DNA of 64,000 nt, taken from the NCBI GenBank assembly GCA_035938265.1, contig DASZHA010000058.1, forward strand, positions 1-64,000, written 5' to 3'. The notes under the pieces were generated by a model that was not told the DNA's origin, searched no databases, and saw nothing but the letters and a program-made list of their open reading frames with translations. Shown piece by piece: positions 1 to 8,315 of this stretch (position 1 is its first letter; each line of letters starts with the position of its first letter). This DNA comes from DASZHA01 sp035938265 (GTDB lineage: Bacteria > Chloroflexota > Dormibacteria > DASZGP01). Made by a program: the position numbers and the translations under genes.

Positions 1-227
1 AGCTGGATGGGGTCGGTCCAGAGGTACCCCTCACCGGAACGCCGGCTCTGCTGGGGGAAGCCCTCCAGCCGGGGCCAGAGGCGGCCGATCAGCTCGGGCA
101 CGCCCTCGATGAAGAAGGTGACGTCACGCAGGGGTTCCAGCAGCGACTGTTCCGGGTACCTGGTCGAAAAACCGACCTCGTCGGTACCGGCGAAGGGAGC
201 GGGCACCTTGATGACCAACTCTTCCAT
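1..227 (-). CDS. Unrecognised protein, N-terminal 75 residues only (cut by window edge)
   Basis: An open frame reads leftward from an ATG at 225-227 and leaves the window without a stop. The protein starts MEELVIKVPAPFAGTDEVGF and contains the segment VTFFIEGVPELIGRLWPRLE. I see no signal peptide, membrane segment or known motif. Codon use is like its neighbours. A GATAAT hexamer (read on the minus strand, 247-252) lies 19 nt before the ATG and would serve as a -10 box for a short leader; no clear ribosome binding site is visible. I do not recognise the family, and the rest of the gene lies outside the window. Confidence 0.6.
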   Translation of the reverse strand, partial: MEELVIKVPAPFAGTDEVGFSTRYPEQSLLEPLRDVTFFIEGVPELIGRLWPRLEGFPQQSRRSGEGYLWTDPIQ

Positions 228-291
228 TTTTACGACTCTCGAGCCCATTATCCCGCGGCCGCCCCGGATCGACCATATGTACGCGTGCCGG

Positions 292-2163
292 CTAGCCCTT
301 TCCGCCGGCCCAGGCCAGTACGCGGTCCACCTCCCACGTATTGATCACGTCGTCGGCCTGCAGCCACGCCCGCTGGGCGACGTAGACCCCGAATTCCATC
401 TGGTCCAGTTCCCTGGGGGTGTGCGCGTCGGAGTTGATAGAGATCTTCACCCCCAGCTCCGCCGCCCGCCGCGCGTACATGTCGTTGAGATCGAGCCGTG
501 CGGGGCTGGCGTTGATCTCCAGCGCTGTGTGCCCTTTGGCCGCGGCCTTGATCAGCGCCTCCATGTCCACGTCGGCGGGATCGCGCGCCTCGACCTTGCG
601 CCCCGTGGGGTGGCCGATGATGTCGACGTGGGGCGAGAGAGCCGCCTTGACCAGGCGCGCCGTCATCTCCTCCCGCGGCTGGCGCAGCTGCGAGTGGACT
701 GACGCCACCACCACGTCGAGCTCGGCGAGGATGTGTTCAGGGACGTCGAGGTCGCCGTTGGGCAGGATGTTGACCTCCACCCCCGCCAGCACCCGAAAGC
801 CCCTGTGCTTCTTCTGCAGCGCTTTGGCCGCGGCGCGGACCCGGGCGACCTGGTCGCGGTAAACCGAGCCCTCAATGCCGGTGATGATGCCCTGGGAGCG
901 GGAGTGGTCGGTGATGTTGAGGTAGCCGTAGCCGCGCTTGACCGCGCCCTCCGCCATCTCCTCGATCGTGTTCTTGCCGTCGCTGTTGTTGGTGTGCGCG
1001 TGGAGGTCACCGCGGATCATGTCGAGCTGGAGCAGGGGCGGCAGCTTGGCCTCGTCGGCGGCCTCGATCTCGCCGCGGTCCTCGCGCAGCACCGGCGGGA
1101 TGTACGCCAGCCCCAATGCCGAGTAGACCTGCTCCTCGGTCGCCGACGGCGACGCCTCGGTGGCGGCGAGGACCGCCCGGGAGCGGCGTTCGGCCATCGG
1201 CGTCTTCGCCTTGGACCTAGCGACCGCTGCCACGTTGGCGCCGACAGCCTCGGCCTCGGCCTCGACGGCGGCCTCCTCGGCCTCGGCGTCCGCCGGCGCC
1301 AGGGTGGCCAGCCCGTACTCGTTGAGCGTCAGCCCCTGCTTCAGCGCCAGCGCCCGCATGTGCACGTTGTGGGCCTTGCTGCCGGTGAAGTAGACGAGGG
1401 CCGCGCCGTAATGCTCCAGCGGCACCACCCGCAGGTCGACCTGGAGGCCGTCCTGGGTCCGGATGCTGGACTTGGTCTCGCCCCGGGCGATGACCTCATC
1501 GACGTAGCCAAGCTCGCAGAACGCCGTCATCACCGGCGCCGGGTTGGTAGATGCCACCACCAGGTCGATGTCGCCGATCGATTCGCGCCGCCGTCGAACG
1601 CTCCCCGCCGGGGAGACCTGCTCCACGTCTGGCAGTCCCTCCAGCGCCTTGACCATGGCGTCGGCGGCGGCCATCGCCTTGGGCAGCAGCGTACGTGGCC
1701 CGCTGCCCCGCCCGCGCAGCGCCTCGATGCCCTTGGCTATGTTCTCCTCGGTCTTGGCGCGGATTCGCGCCACTTTGCGGATGCTGCCGTCCTGGAGTGC
1801 CGCCTCCAGGCCCTCGAGGGTGGTCACCCCCAGCGCGTCGTAGATGTCCTTGGCCGTCCGCGGCCCGAGGCCAGGGATCCGGAGGAAGTCGATAAGGCCG
1901 GGCGGCACCTCCGACTCCAGCTTCTCCAGGTATCCCAGCTTCCCGGTATCGCCGTATTCGTTGATCTTGTCCGCGATCGCCTTGCCGATGCCGTGCACCT
2001 CCGCCAGGCGCCCATCGGCTCTGACCACGTCCAGGGGCTCGCTCAGCTGCTCCACCTGGCGAGCGGCCTCCCGGTAGGACCGCACCTTGAAGAACACCTC
2101 GCCCCGGATCTCGAGCAGGTCTGCGACACGGTTCAGCAGTGCCGCGTATTGGTCGTTACGCAT
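292..2163 (-). CDS. polX: DNA polymerase X family with C-terminal PHP domain
   Basis: A 623-residue PolX repair polymerase, expected in gap filling/base excision repair. In order: N-terminal helix-hairpin-helix region (EVHGIGKAIADKI 55-67, IPGLGPRTAKDIY 96-108), the nucleotidyltransferase palm with GDID at 197-200 and a third carboxylate in QVDLRV (Asp243), then a PHP phosphoesterase with DLHAH (386-390), NITDHS (416-421), ASVHS, IGHPTGR and SINSDAHT. All three polymerase carboxylates and the PHP metal ligands are present, so both activities are plausible. Bacterial PolX is usually about 570-580 residues; the surplus is an Ala/Glu-rich insertion at about 286-340, between the thumb region and the YSALGLAYIPP motif. 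Its start overlaps the end of the upstream CoA-binding gene by 8 nt, so the two are co-transcribed. Confidence 0.95.
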   Translation of the reverse strand: MRNDQYAALLNRVADLLEIRGEVFFKVRSYREAARQVEQLSEPLDVVRADGRLAEVHGIGKAIADKINEYGDTGKLGYLEKLESEVPPGLIDFLRIPGLGPRTAKDIYDALGVTTLEGLEAALQDGSIRKVARIRAKTEENIAKGIEALRGRGSGPRTLLPKAMAAADAMVKALEGLPDVEQVSPAGSVRRRRESIGDIDLVVASTNPAPVMTAFCELGYVDEVIARGETKSSIRTQDGLQVDLRVVPLEHYGAALVYFTGSKAHNVHMRALALKQGLTLNEYGLATLAPADAEAEEAAVEAEAEAVGANVAAVARSKAKTPMAERRSRAVLAATEASPSATEEQVYSALGLAYIPPVLREDRGEIEAADEAKLPPLLQLDMIRGDLHAHTNNSDGKNTIEEMAEGAVKRGYGYLNITDHSRSQGIITGIEGSVYRDQVARVRAAAKALQKKHRGFRVLAGVEVNILPNGDLDVPEHILAELDVVVASVHSQLRQPREEMTARLVKAALSPHVDIIGHPTGRKVEARDPADVDMEALIKAAAKGHTALEINASPARLDLNDMYARRAAELGVKISINSDAHTPRELDQMEFGVYVAQRAWLQADDVINTWEVDRVLAWAGGKG

Positions 2164-2617
2164 CGCCTCCGGAGGCGCTCTCGGCGGCCAGCCACGGCGG
2201 CGTCACACCGGCCTTCTGATAGTTCGCGCGGAGCCGGTGGGTGGCCATCATGCAGCGGTCCATGACGATGCCCAGCCCCGCGGCCTGGGCCTTGTCGGCC
2301 GCGGCCTCGTTGGCGATTCCCAGCTGGGCCCAGACGCCCTTGGCGCCCTTGGCGATCGCCTCGTCGACGATCCCGGGGAGCTTCTCGGAGCCGCGGAAGA
2401 CATCGACCACGTCCACGTCAAAGGGGATGTCGGCCAGCGACGGGTAGGCCTTCTCGCCCATGAAGGATTCGATCGTGGGGTTGACCGGCACCACCCGGTA
2501 GCCGACGCTGCGCAAGTACTCGCCCACCTCGTAGCTGTCCTTGCTGGGGTCATCGCTGAGGCCCACGATCGCTACGGTCTTGCTGTCGAGCAGCCTCTCG
2601 ATGTCGGAGTCAGGCAT
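2156..2617 (-). CDS. CoA-binding protein, YccU-like Rossmann fold
   Basis: 153 residues, full length for the CoA_binding_2 family. The N-terminus VAIVGLSDDPSKDSYEVG is the glycine-rich nucleotide loop, followed by GYRVVPVNP and the late segment DRCMMATHRL typical of YccU-like proteins. It resembles the first domain of succinyl-CoA synthetase alpha / acyl-CoA synthetases but has no catalytic domain; the physiological role of the family is not established. It is first gene of a two-gene unit with polX. The ATG at 2617 has no ribosome binding site; instead TACAGT (minus strand, 2624-2629) ends 6 nt before it, suggesting a leaderless mRNA. The divergent hydrolase gene at 2733 has the same arrangement. 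Confidence 0.85.
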   Translation of the reverse strand: MPDSDIERLLDSKTVAIVGLSDDPSKDSYEVGEYLRSVGYRVVPVNPTIESFMGEKAYPSLADIPFDVDVVDVFRGSEKLPGIVDEAIAKGAKGVWAQLGIANEAAADKAQAAGLGIVMDRCMMATHRLRANYQKAGVTPPWLAAESASGGDA

Positions 2618-2732
2618 CGCTCAACTGTACTGTCCGCCGGCCGGACTCGCGTCCGGCCGGGTTCAGCCCGCGGCGGCGCTCGGCACCGCGATCCGGCGGC
2701 CGTGGCAGAGGCGCCGGTTAGGATTTCGCGTT
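2618..2732. promoter_or_regulatory. Divergent leaderless promoter region
   Basis: On the minus strand TACAGT (2624-2629) ends 6 nt before the ATG of the CoA-binding gene. On the plus strand TAGGAT (2719-2724) ends 8 nt before the ATG at 2733. Both match TAnnnT at the spacing expected when transcription starts on or next to the start codon. No convincing -35 hexamer is seen for either. Inferred from pattern only. Confidence 0.5.
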
Positions 2733-3752
2733 ATGGCACAGCCGGTAGCCGAAAGCGAATTCATCATCGAGCCGGGGCGCGGGGTCAGCCCGGTGACCGA
2801 CGACATCATCGCCCTCAGCTGCCCGGTGCCGTTCGACGTTGGCACCGTCAACGTCTACCTGCTCCTGGGCGAGCCCCTGACCCTGGTCGACACCGGCTCC
2901 CGCCTCAACTGGACGATCGACGACCTCGAGGCGCTCGTGCGCCGGGCCGGGGTGGAGCTGAAGGACTTGCAGCAGCTGATCCTCACCCATCGGCACATCG
3001 ACCACTTCGGCGTGGGTGCCGAGGTCAAGGAGCGCACCGGTGCCACGGTTGTCGCCTCCCACATCGACGGCCCCTTCATGGCGGAGTGGGAGGGCATGGT
3101 CATCGGCAGCCGCGACCAGTTCCGCAGCTGGGGCCGCGCCTTCGGCATCCCCGACAACCTCTTCATGCTCAACGACACCTGGGCCAAGGCGATCGTCGAG
3201 GCGGCGCACCCGGTCACCAGCGACCGGCTGGTCAAGGACGGCGACATCGTCGAAGCCGGCGGCCGGCGGCTCCGGGTGATCGAGTGCCCGGGTCACACTG
3301 AGGGGCTGATCACCTTCTTCGACGAAGCCGACGGCGTCTTCCTCGCCAATGACCATGTCCTCCGCCACATCACCCCCAACCCCGATGTCTACAGCTACGA
3401 GCCGGCCAACCTTCGCAGCGGCCTGCCGGACTACATCGAGTCGCTCCAGAAGATCCGGGACCTGCCCGCTCGGATCGTGCTGCCAGGGCATGGGCACGAG
3501 CTGACCGACCTGCCCGGGCGGATCGACGAGGTCCTGGTGCACCACGACCAGCGGGCCGACCTGGTGGTCGAAATCATCCGGACCCGGCCGCGGAGCATCT
3601 TCGACATCGCTGCCGAGGTCTGGCCCAAGCTGCGCCCGCGCGACGCCCACCTGGCGATCCGCGAGATCATCGGCCACGTCGTTCTCCTGGAGCGCGACGG
3701 GCGCGCCGACCACGACTGGCAGGACGACGTGCTGATCTACCGAGCGACCTGA
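2733..3752 (+). CDS. MBL-fold metallo-hydrolase, LACTB2/glyoxalase II-like
   Basis: 339 residues. The metallo-beta-lactamase signature THRHIDH sits at 85-91 (His86, His88, Asp90, His91), followed by the later ligands in ECPGHTEG, LANDHVL and LPGHGHEL, so a dinuclear zinc site is complete. The C-terminal 70 residues (RPRSIFDIAAEVWP and onward) form the small winged-helix-like domain found in LACTB2-type hydrolases. Substrate is probably a thioester or a related ester; sequence alone cannot tell. I chose the ATG at 2733 over an upstream in-frame start at 2541 because the upstream part is antisense to the CoA-binding gene and the TAGGAT box is just before 2733. The next gene, a CoA transferase, begins 7 nt after its stop, so they form an operon. 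Confidence 0.85.
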   Translation: MAQPVAESEFIIEPGRGVSPVTDDIIALSCPVPFDVGTVNVYLLLGEPLTLVDTGSRLNWTIDDLEALVRRAGVELKDLQQLILTHRHIDHFGVGAEVKERTGATVVASHIDGPFMAEWEGMVIGSRDQFRSWGRAFGIPDNLFMLNDTWAKAIVEAAHPVTSDRLVKDGDIVEAGGRRLRVIECPGHTEGLITFFDEADGVFLANDHVLRHITPNPDVYSYEPANLRSGLPDYIESLQKIRDLPARIVLPGHGHELTDLPGRIDEVLVHHDQRADLVVEIIRTRPRSIFDIAAEVWPKLRPRDAHLAIREIIGHVVLLERDGRADHDWQDDVLIYRAT

Positions 3753-3759
3753 GCAGGCC

Positions 3760-4953
3760 GTGACTGAGGGCTCGCCGCCGGACGGCATACGAACTCCGCG
3801 TACGCCACTGGGCGGCATGCGGGTGCTCGACCTCTGCCGGCTGCTGCCGGGCGACTTCGCGACCTGGGTCCTGGCCGACCTGGGGGCCGACGTCATCAAA
3901 GTCGAGGACACGACCGGCGGCGACTACATGCGCTGGACACCCCCGATGGCAGGGCACTCGTCGGCGATGTTCTGGGCCATCAACCGGGGCAAGCGCTGCG
4001 TCAAGCTGGATCTCAAGCAGGACGCCGGAAAGGATGTGCTGCTGCGCCTGGTGGACAGCGCCGACGCCCTGCTCGAGGGGTTCCGCCCGGGCGTGATGGA
4101 CCGGCTCAGCCTCGGCTACGACACCCTCTCGAAGCGCAACCCGAGCCTGGTCTACGCGGCCATCACCGGCTACGGGCAGGATGGGCCGCTGGCGCAGCGC
4201 GCCGGGCACGACCTGCTCTACAACTCGCTGGCCGGGCTGCAGGGGATCACCGGCACCCCCGACGCGCTCGCCGTCCCCGGCTTTCAAATCGCGGACATGG
4301 CGGGCGGCGGGCTTGGCGGGGCGTTGTCGGTGGTGTCGGCGCTGCTGATGCGGGAACGGGACCCCAAGCGCCAGGGCTGTTTCCTCGACGTCTCCATGTT
4401 CGACGGCGTCAGCGCCATCGTGTCGCCCCACATCGCCAACGCCCTGGCCGGCGGCGACGCCGCCGAGCCCGGCAGGATGGCGCTGAACGGCGGCTACGCC
4501 TGCTACCGCACATACCGCGCCGCCGACGGCCGGTGGATGGCGCTGGCCGCGCTGGAGCCCAAGTTCTGGAAGGCCTTCTGCGAGCTGGTCGACCGGCCTG
4601 ACCTCATCGACCGGGGCCTGGAGTCGGGCGAAGACGTCTACGCCGAGGTAGGAGCGGTGATCGCGTCGCGCACCCGGGCCGAGTGGGAGGTGTTGCTCAT
4701 GGACCACGACGTGATGCTGGAGCCGGTCAACACCCTGGCCGAAGCCGTTGAGGACCCCCAGGCCAAAGCCCGCGGACTGTGGATTGACGTCGGCGGCGAT
4801 GTGCCCCAACCAGCGCCGGTGGTGCGCCTTCCGGGTGGCTTCCACGCCGACCCGCGGGTGGCGGAGCAGGGCGCCGACACCGACGCCGTGCTGGCCGAGC
4901 TTGGCTACTCCCAGAGGGAAATCGACGACATGAGGGCCGAGGGCATAATCTAG
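3760..4953 (+). CDS. CaiB/BaiF (class III) CoA transferase
   Basis: 397 residues, normal for the family that moves CoA between carboxylic acids through an enzyme-bound anhydride. Visible family motifs are GGMRVLDLCRLLPGDFATWVLADLGADVIKVE near the start (given here only as a landmark, residues 18-49), NRGKRCVKLDLK, the VYAAITGYGQDGPL segment, and the catalytic aspartate in FQIADMAGG (Asp179). It starts with GTG at 3760, 7 nt after the hydrolase stop. Family members include carnitine, oxalate/formate, succinyl-benzylsuccinate and alpha-methylacyl-CoA racemase types; the true substrate cannot be assigned. The coupled MBL hydrolase may act on the same acyl-CoA pathway (inference). Confidence 0.9.
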   Translation: MTEGSPPDGIRTPRTPLGGMRVLDLCRLLPGDFATWVLADLGADVIKVEDTTGGDYMRWTPPMAGHSSAMFWAINRGKRCVKLDLKQDAGKDVLLRLVDSADALLEGFRPGVMDRLSLGYDTLSKRNPSLVYAAITGYGQDGPLAQRAGHDLLYNSLAGLQGITGTPDALAVPGFQIADMAGGGLGGALSVVSALLMRERDPKRQGCFLDVSMFDGVSAIVSPHIANALAGGDAAEPGRMALNGGYACYRTYRAADGRWMALAALEPKFWKAFCELVDRPDLIDRGLESGEDVYAEVGAVIASRTRAEWEVLLMDHDVMLEPVNTLAEAVEDPQAKARGLWIDVGGDVPQPAPVVRLPGGFHADPRVAEQGADTDAVLAELGYSQREIDDMRAEGII

Positions 4954-4980
4954 CCCGAGCCCACCCGACGGTCAGAGGAG

Positions 4981-5802
4981 GTGATCGAGATCTCTGCGGT
5001 TCGGCAGTTCCCGGTGACCGGCGCGCTGGACGCCTCCTACGCCCAGGGCCTGGCCATCAAGGTCGAGGACCTGCGCAAGACCTACGGCGAAGTCGTGGCC
5101 GTCGACGGGATCTCATTCTCCGTCCGGGAACACGAGATCTTTGGCATCCTCGGTCCCAACGGGGCCGGCAAGACCACCACCGTCGAGATCCTTGAGGGCC
5201 TGCGTCCCGCCGACAGCGGCAAAGCGATGGTGGCCGGCGTCGACGTGCTCCGTTACCCGACGCGGGTGAAGTCCCTGATCGGGGTCCAGCTGCAGTCCGC
5301 CAACTTCTGGGACAACCTGCGCCTGACCGAGATCATCGACGTCTTCGCCGCCATCTATGGCCGCCGAGTCGATGCCATGGCGATCCTGACCAAGGTCGAC
5401 CTCCGCGACAAGGCCAAGGCATACACCAAGCACCTCAGCGGCGGGCAGAAGCAACGCTTCTCGATCGCCACCGCGCTGGTCAACGAGCCGCGCGTCATCT
5501 TCCTCGACGAGCCCACCACCGGCCTCGACCCACAGGCCCGGCGCAACCTCTGGGAGCTGGTGCGCTCACTGCGCGAGGAGGGCGCCACCGTCGTCATGAC
5601 GACGCACTACCTGGAAGAGGCGGAGGTGCTCTGCGACCGCGTCGCGATCATGGATGAGGGGCGGATCGTCACCCTCGACACGCCCGACGCGCTCATCGAG
5701 CGGCTGCTGGCCAAGGGCTTCCGGCGCAAGAAGGCGGAGCGGGAGGCGAACCTGGAGGACGTCTTCATCGACCTCACCGGCAAGGACCTGCGCGAGGACT
5801 GA
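4981..5802 (+). CDS. ABC transporter ATP-binding protein (ABC-2 exporter, DrrA-like)
   Basis: 273 residues. Walker A GPNGAGKTTT, the signature LSGGQKQRFS, Walker B VIFLDEPTTGLDP and the H-loop TTHYLEEAE are all present, so the ATPase should be active. It partners with the permease whose ATG overlaps its stop. The start is uncertain: the GTG at 4981 is directly preceded by AGAGGAG with no spacer, whereas the ABC domain itself begins only near residue 22; a downstream GTG at 5014 is an alternative. Likely role is export of a drug, lipid or natural product; substrate unknown. Confidence 0.9.
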   Translation: MIEISAVRQFPVTGALDASYAQGLAIKVEDLRKTYGEVVAVDGISFSVREHEIFGILGPNGAGKTTTVEILEGLRPADSGKAMVAGVDVLRYPTRVKSLIGVQLQSANFWDNLRLTEIIDVFAAIYGRRVDAMAILTKVDLRDKAKAYTKHLSGGQKQRFSIATALVNEPRVIFLDEPTTGLDPQARRNLWELVRSLREEGATVVMTTHYLEEAEVLCDRVAIMDEGRIVTLDTPDALIERLLAKGFRRKKAEREANLEDVFIDLTGKDLRED

Positions 5803-6905
5803 TGGGCGGAAGCGCCTTCCCGGCACTGCTCAAGGCGTCGCTGAAGTCGTACTACCGCAACCGCATCGCGATCTTCTTCAGCCTCTTCCTGCCGCTGATG
5901 ATCATGGTCATCTTCGGCCTGCTCAACCTGGGTGGCAACAACACCACCGAGAACGTCGGCATCGTCGACCAGGCGCACAACGACGCCTCCAAGCAGGTCA
6001 TCGACAACCTCGGCAAGGTGTCGGTGCTCAAGGTCCAGCAGGGCGACGAAGGACCCCTGAAGGCAAAGCTGCAGAAGGGCGACCTGGCCCTTGTCGTGAT
6101 CCTGCCCAAGGACCTAGGGGCGGTCGGGGCGCCGGGGGCGCAGGCGCCGGCCAGGATCCCGGTCTTCGGCAACGCCGCTAAGCCGCAGGACACCGAGATC
6201 GCGCGTTCGATCGTGCAGCAGTTCTTCGACCAGCAGTCGTTCGCCATCGCCAAGATCCAACCGCCACTGCAGATGGCCTACCAGGACGTGCAGGGTAAGA
6301 ACCAGACCTACACCGACTTCCTGGTCCCGGGCATCATCGCGCTCTCCATCATGCAGACGGGCATCTTCAGCGTCGCCTTCGCCTTCGTCCAGCAGAAGCA
6401 GAACGGCGTCCTGCGCCGCCTGATGGCGACGCCGATGCGGGTGTCGGAATTCCTCGCCGCCCAGGTCTCCACCCGACTGATCATGGCCGCGGTGCAGGTG
6501 GTGATCCTCCTGGTCGTCGGCCTGGCGCTGTTCCACTTCCACCTGGTGGGCAATGTGCTCGAGCTGATGGTGGTGGCGGTGATTGGCTCCGCGATCTTCA
6601 TCGCCATGGGCTTCGCGATCTCCGGCTACGCCAAGGACGAGCAGGTGGTGCCGGCGATCGCCAACATCATCGTCCTGCCGATGATGTTTCTCTCCGGGAT
6701 CTTCTTCGGGCGCGACAACATGCCCGGGTGGCTGCACGCCGTCAGCAACTTCCTGCCGCTGACGTATGTCACCGACGCGATCAGGACTGTGAGCCTCGAC
6801 GGCTCCCACCTCTGGGACATCAAGGCTGACCTGCTGGGGATGGTGCTGTGGCTGGTGATCGCCACCGCGGTGGCGGTGCGGCTATTCCGCTGGCAGCCGG
6901 TCTGA
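5802..6905 (+). CDS. ABC-2 type transporter permease
   Basis: 367 residues with the ABC-2 layout: one N-terminal membrane segment (IAIFFSLFLPLMIMVIFGLL, about 23-42), a periplasmic/extracellular loop of about 130 residues, then five closely packed C-terminal membrane segments, including TRLIMAAVQVVILLVVGLAL and IIVLPMMFLSGIFFG. The GRDNMPGWLHAVSNFLPLTY region is the typical end of the ABC-2 core. The ATG overlaps the ATPase stop (TGATG), so the pair is translationally coupled and makes a one-plus-one exporter. It converges with the cupredoxin gene, whose stop is 1 nt away, leaving no room for a separate terminator. Confidence 0.9.
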   Translation: MGGSAFPALLKASLKSYYRNRIAIFFSLFLPLMIMVIFGLLNLGGNNTTENVGIVDQAHNDASKQVIDNLGKVSVLKVQQGDEGPLKAKLQKGDLALVVILPKDLGAVGAPGAQAPARIPVFGNAAKPQDTEIARSIVQQFFDQQSFAIAKIQPPLQMAYQDVQGKNQTYTDFLVPGIIALSIMQTGIFSVAFAFVQQKQNGVLRRLMATPMRVSEFLAAQVSTRLIMAAVQVVILLVVGLALFHFHLVGNVLELMVVAVIGSAIFIAMGFAISGYAKDEQVVPAIANIIVLPMMFLSGIFFGRDNMPGWLHAVSNFLPLTYVTDAIRTVSLDGSHLWDIKADLLGMVLWLVIATAVAVRLFRWQPV

Positions 6906-6906
6906 G

Positions 6907-7611
6907 CTAGGGCCTCGGCCGGCGCCTGCGCCTGGCGACGCGGCCCAGGGACAGAATCGCCACCCCGACCACGGCTGTGGCCAGGCCGGCTATCGGGCGA
7001 CTGTCGCCCGCCGTGCCGGTGAAGGGGAGGCCCGGCGACCTGGTATCGGGCAGGACCTGGCCCGTGGTGGCGTTGACGGTCGTGGGCGAGTTGGGCCCGG
7101 TGCCCGCGCCCCGGACCACCACGGTGCCGTCCATGTTGGTGATCGGCTGGTTGGGGGTGTTGCCCTGGGTCCGGCCTCCGTGGTAGGCGCAGTAGTAATG
7201 GAAGGTGCCGGCGTGCGTGAACGTGAACGAGAGGGGACAACCCTGGCCGGTGTAGGTGCACGCTCCGCCGTAGGGCTCGCCCGGCTTGGTCACCGTGTGC
7301 CCGGGACAGCCGTTGCCGAGTCCCATCGCCAGCAGGACCAGGGCGTCGGTGTCGCAGTTGGGCAAGGGGTCGGGCGGCGGGTTGACCAGCACGCCATGCT
7401 CGTCCCAGACCCATTGGACGGTGTCGCCGCGGTTGATCGTCACGACGCCACCGTTGCCCGGGGTTGAGTCCTGGGTGCACGCCGCGTTGACGCAGAACAT
7501 GAATTCATGCATTCGCACCTGGACGGTGGCCGCCGACGCCGGCAGCGATGCGGTCACCGCCGCCACCACCGCCGCAGCCACGCTCGCCAGCTTCAGCCCA
7601 AGGCTCATCAC
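6907..7611 (-). CDS. Secreted cupredoxin-domain protein with LPFTG wall-sorting signal
   Basis: 234 residues. Residues 1-28 are a signal peptide ending ASAA. The mature part is a plastocyanin-like domain: GDTVQWVW (62-69), HTVT with His105, then FHYYCAYHGG giving Cys141 and His144 as type I copper ligands; the usual axial methionine is not obvious. An insertion of about 30 residues rich in Pro and Cys (73-104) separates the first beta strands. The tail has LPFTG at 195-199, a hydrophobic segment and a final run of arginines, a sortase substrate signal, so the protein is probably anchored to the wall with its copper site outside. An AGGAGGGCGA ribosome binding site precedes the ATG. No sortase gene is present here. 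Confidence 0.85.
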   Translation of the reverse strand: MMSLGLKLASVAAAVVAAVTASLPASAATVQVRMHEFMFCVNAACTQDSTPGNGGVVTINRGDTVQWVWDEHGVLVNPPPDPLPNCDTDALVLLAMGLGNGCPGHTVTKPGEPYGGACTYTGQGCPLSFTFTHAGTFHYYCAYHGGRTQGNTPNQPITNMDGTVVVRGAGTGPNSPTTVNATTGQVLPDTRSPGLPFTGTAGDSRPIAGLATAVVGVAILSLGRVARRRRRPRP

Positions 7612-7670
7612 TCGCCCTCCTTTGCGGCCCGCACCCTGAACATACCGTGCCGGGTTACGCCAAGCGGGGG

Positions 7671-8261
7671 CTATGCGCTGAGCGTCAGCCAGAGGTCCTC
7701 CACCTGGCGCCGGGTTTCGTCCAGCCCGCCCGAGTTGTCGATCACCCGGCTGGCACGCTCACGCTTCTGGTCCAGCGGGATCTGGGCGGCAATCCTGGCT
7801 TTGGCGTCGTCCGGGCGCACGCCGCGGGCGATGGCGCGCTCCCGCTGCAGCTCCTCGGGGGTCCAGACCACGACCACCTCGGGTAGGCCGGCCTCGAGCC
7901 CCGACTCGTAGAGCAGGGGCACGTCGAGGACGACGACCTTGGCGCCGGCCGCCTCAGCCGCCTGGATCTCCTCCAGCATCCAGCTCCGGACCCTGGGGTG
8001 GGTGATGGCGTTGAGGCGAGCCAGGGCGTCAGGGTCGGCGAAGGCCATGTCGGCCAGCTTCTCGCGGTCAAGGTCGCCGTCCGGCCCCAGGACCTCGAGG
8101 CCGAAGGACTGAACCACCTCGGCGAGGCCCTCGGAGCCGGGCGCCACAACCAGGCGGGCGCCCTCGTCGGCGTCGACGATGTAGGCGCCGAGGTCGCGCA
8201 GCATGCCGCTGACCGTGCTCTTGCCGGAGCCGATGCCACCGGTTAGTCCTATGATCTGCAT
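7671..8261 (-). CDS. coaE: Dephospho-CoA kinase
   Basis: 196 residues. CoaE performs the last step of CoA synthesis, phosphorylating the 3'-OH of dephospho-CoA. The P-loop GLTGGIGSGKST lies at 5-16, followed by DADEGAR, the THPRVR segment, VLDVPLLYESGLE and the RIAAQIPLDQKRERA lid/core-helix region, all diagnostic. The reading frame stays open far upstream into the opposite alcohol dehydrogenase gene; I placed the start at the ATG at 8261 so that the P-loop sits at the N-terminus as in other CoaE proteins. A second ATG at 8282 would add seven residues. TACCAT (minus strand 8272-8277) ends 10 nt before 8261, in line with a leaderless start. Confidence 0.93.
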   Translation of the reverse strand: MQIIGLTGGIGSGKSTVSGMLRDLGAYIVDADEGARLVVAPGSEGLAEVVQSFGLEVLGPDGDLDREKLADMAFADPDALARLNAITHPRVRSWMLEEIQAAEAAGAKVVVLDVPLLYESGLEAGLPEVVVVWTPEELQRERAIARGVRPDDAKARIAAQIPLDQKRERASRVIDNSGGLDETRRQVEDLWLTLSA

Positions 8262-8315
8262 CCGGATCGAAATGGTAGCCATGGCCGCCCGCCGGCACCG
8301 CAACGGAGAGCGCGA

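Noticed and set aside
733..2265. 510-residue frame on the plus strand opposite polX
   Set aside because: Antisense shadow of a clearly coding gene; high G+C makes long spurious frames. Its product has no recognisable motif.
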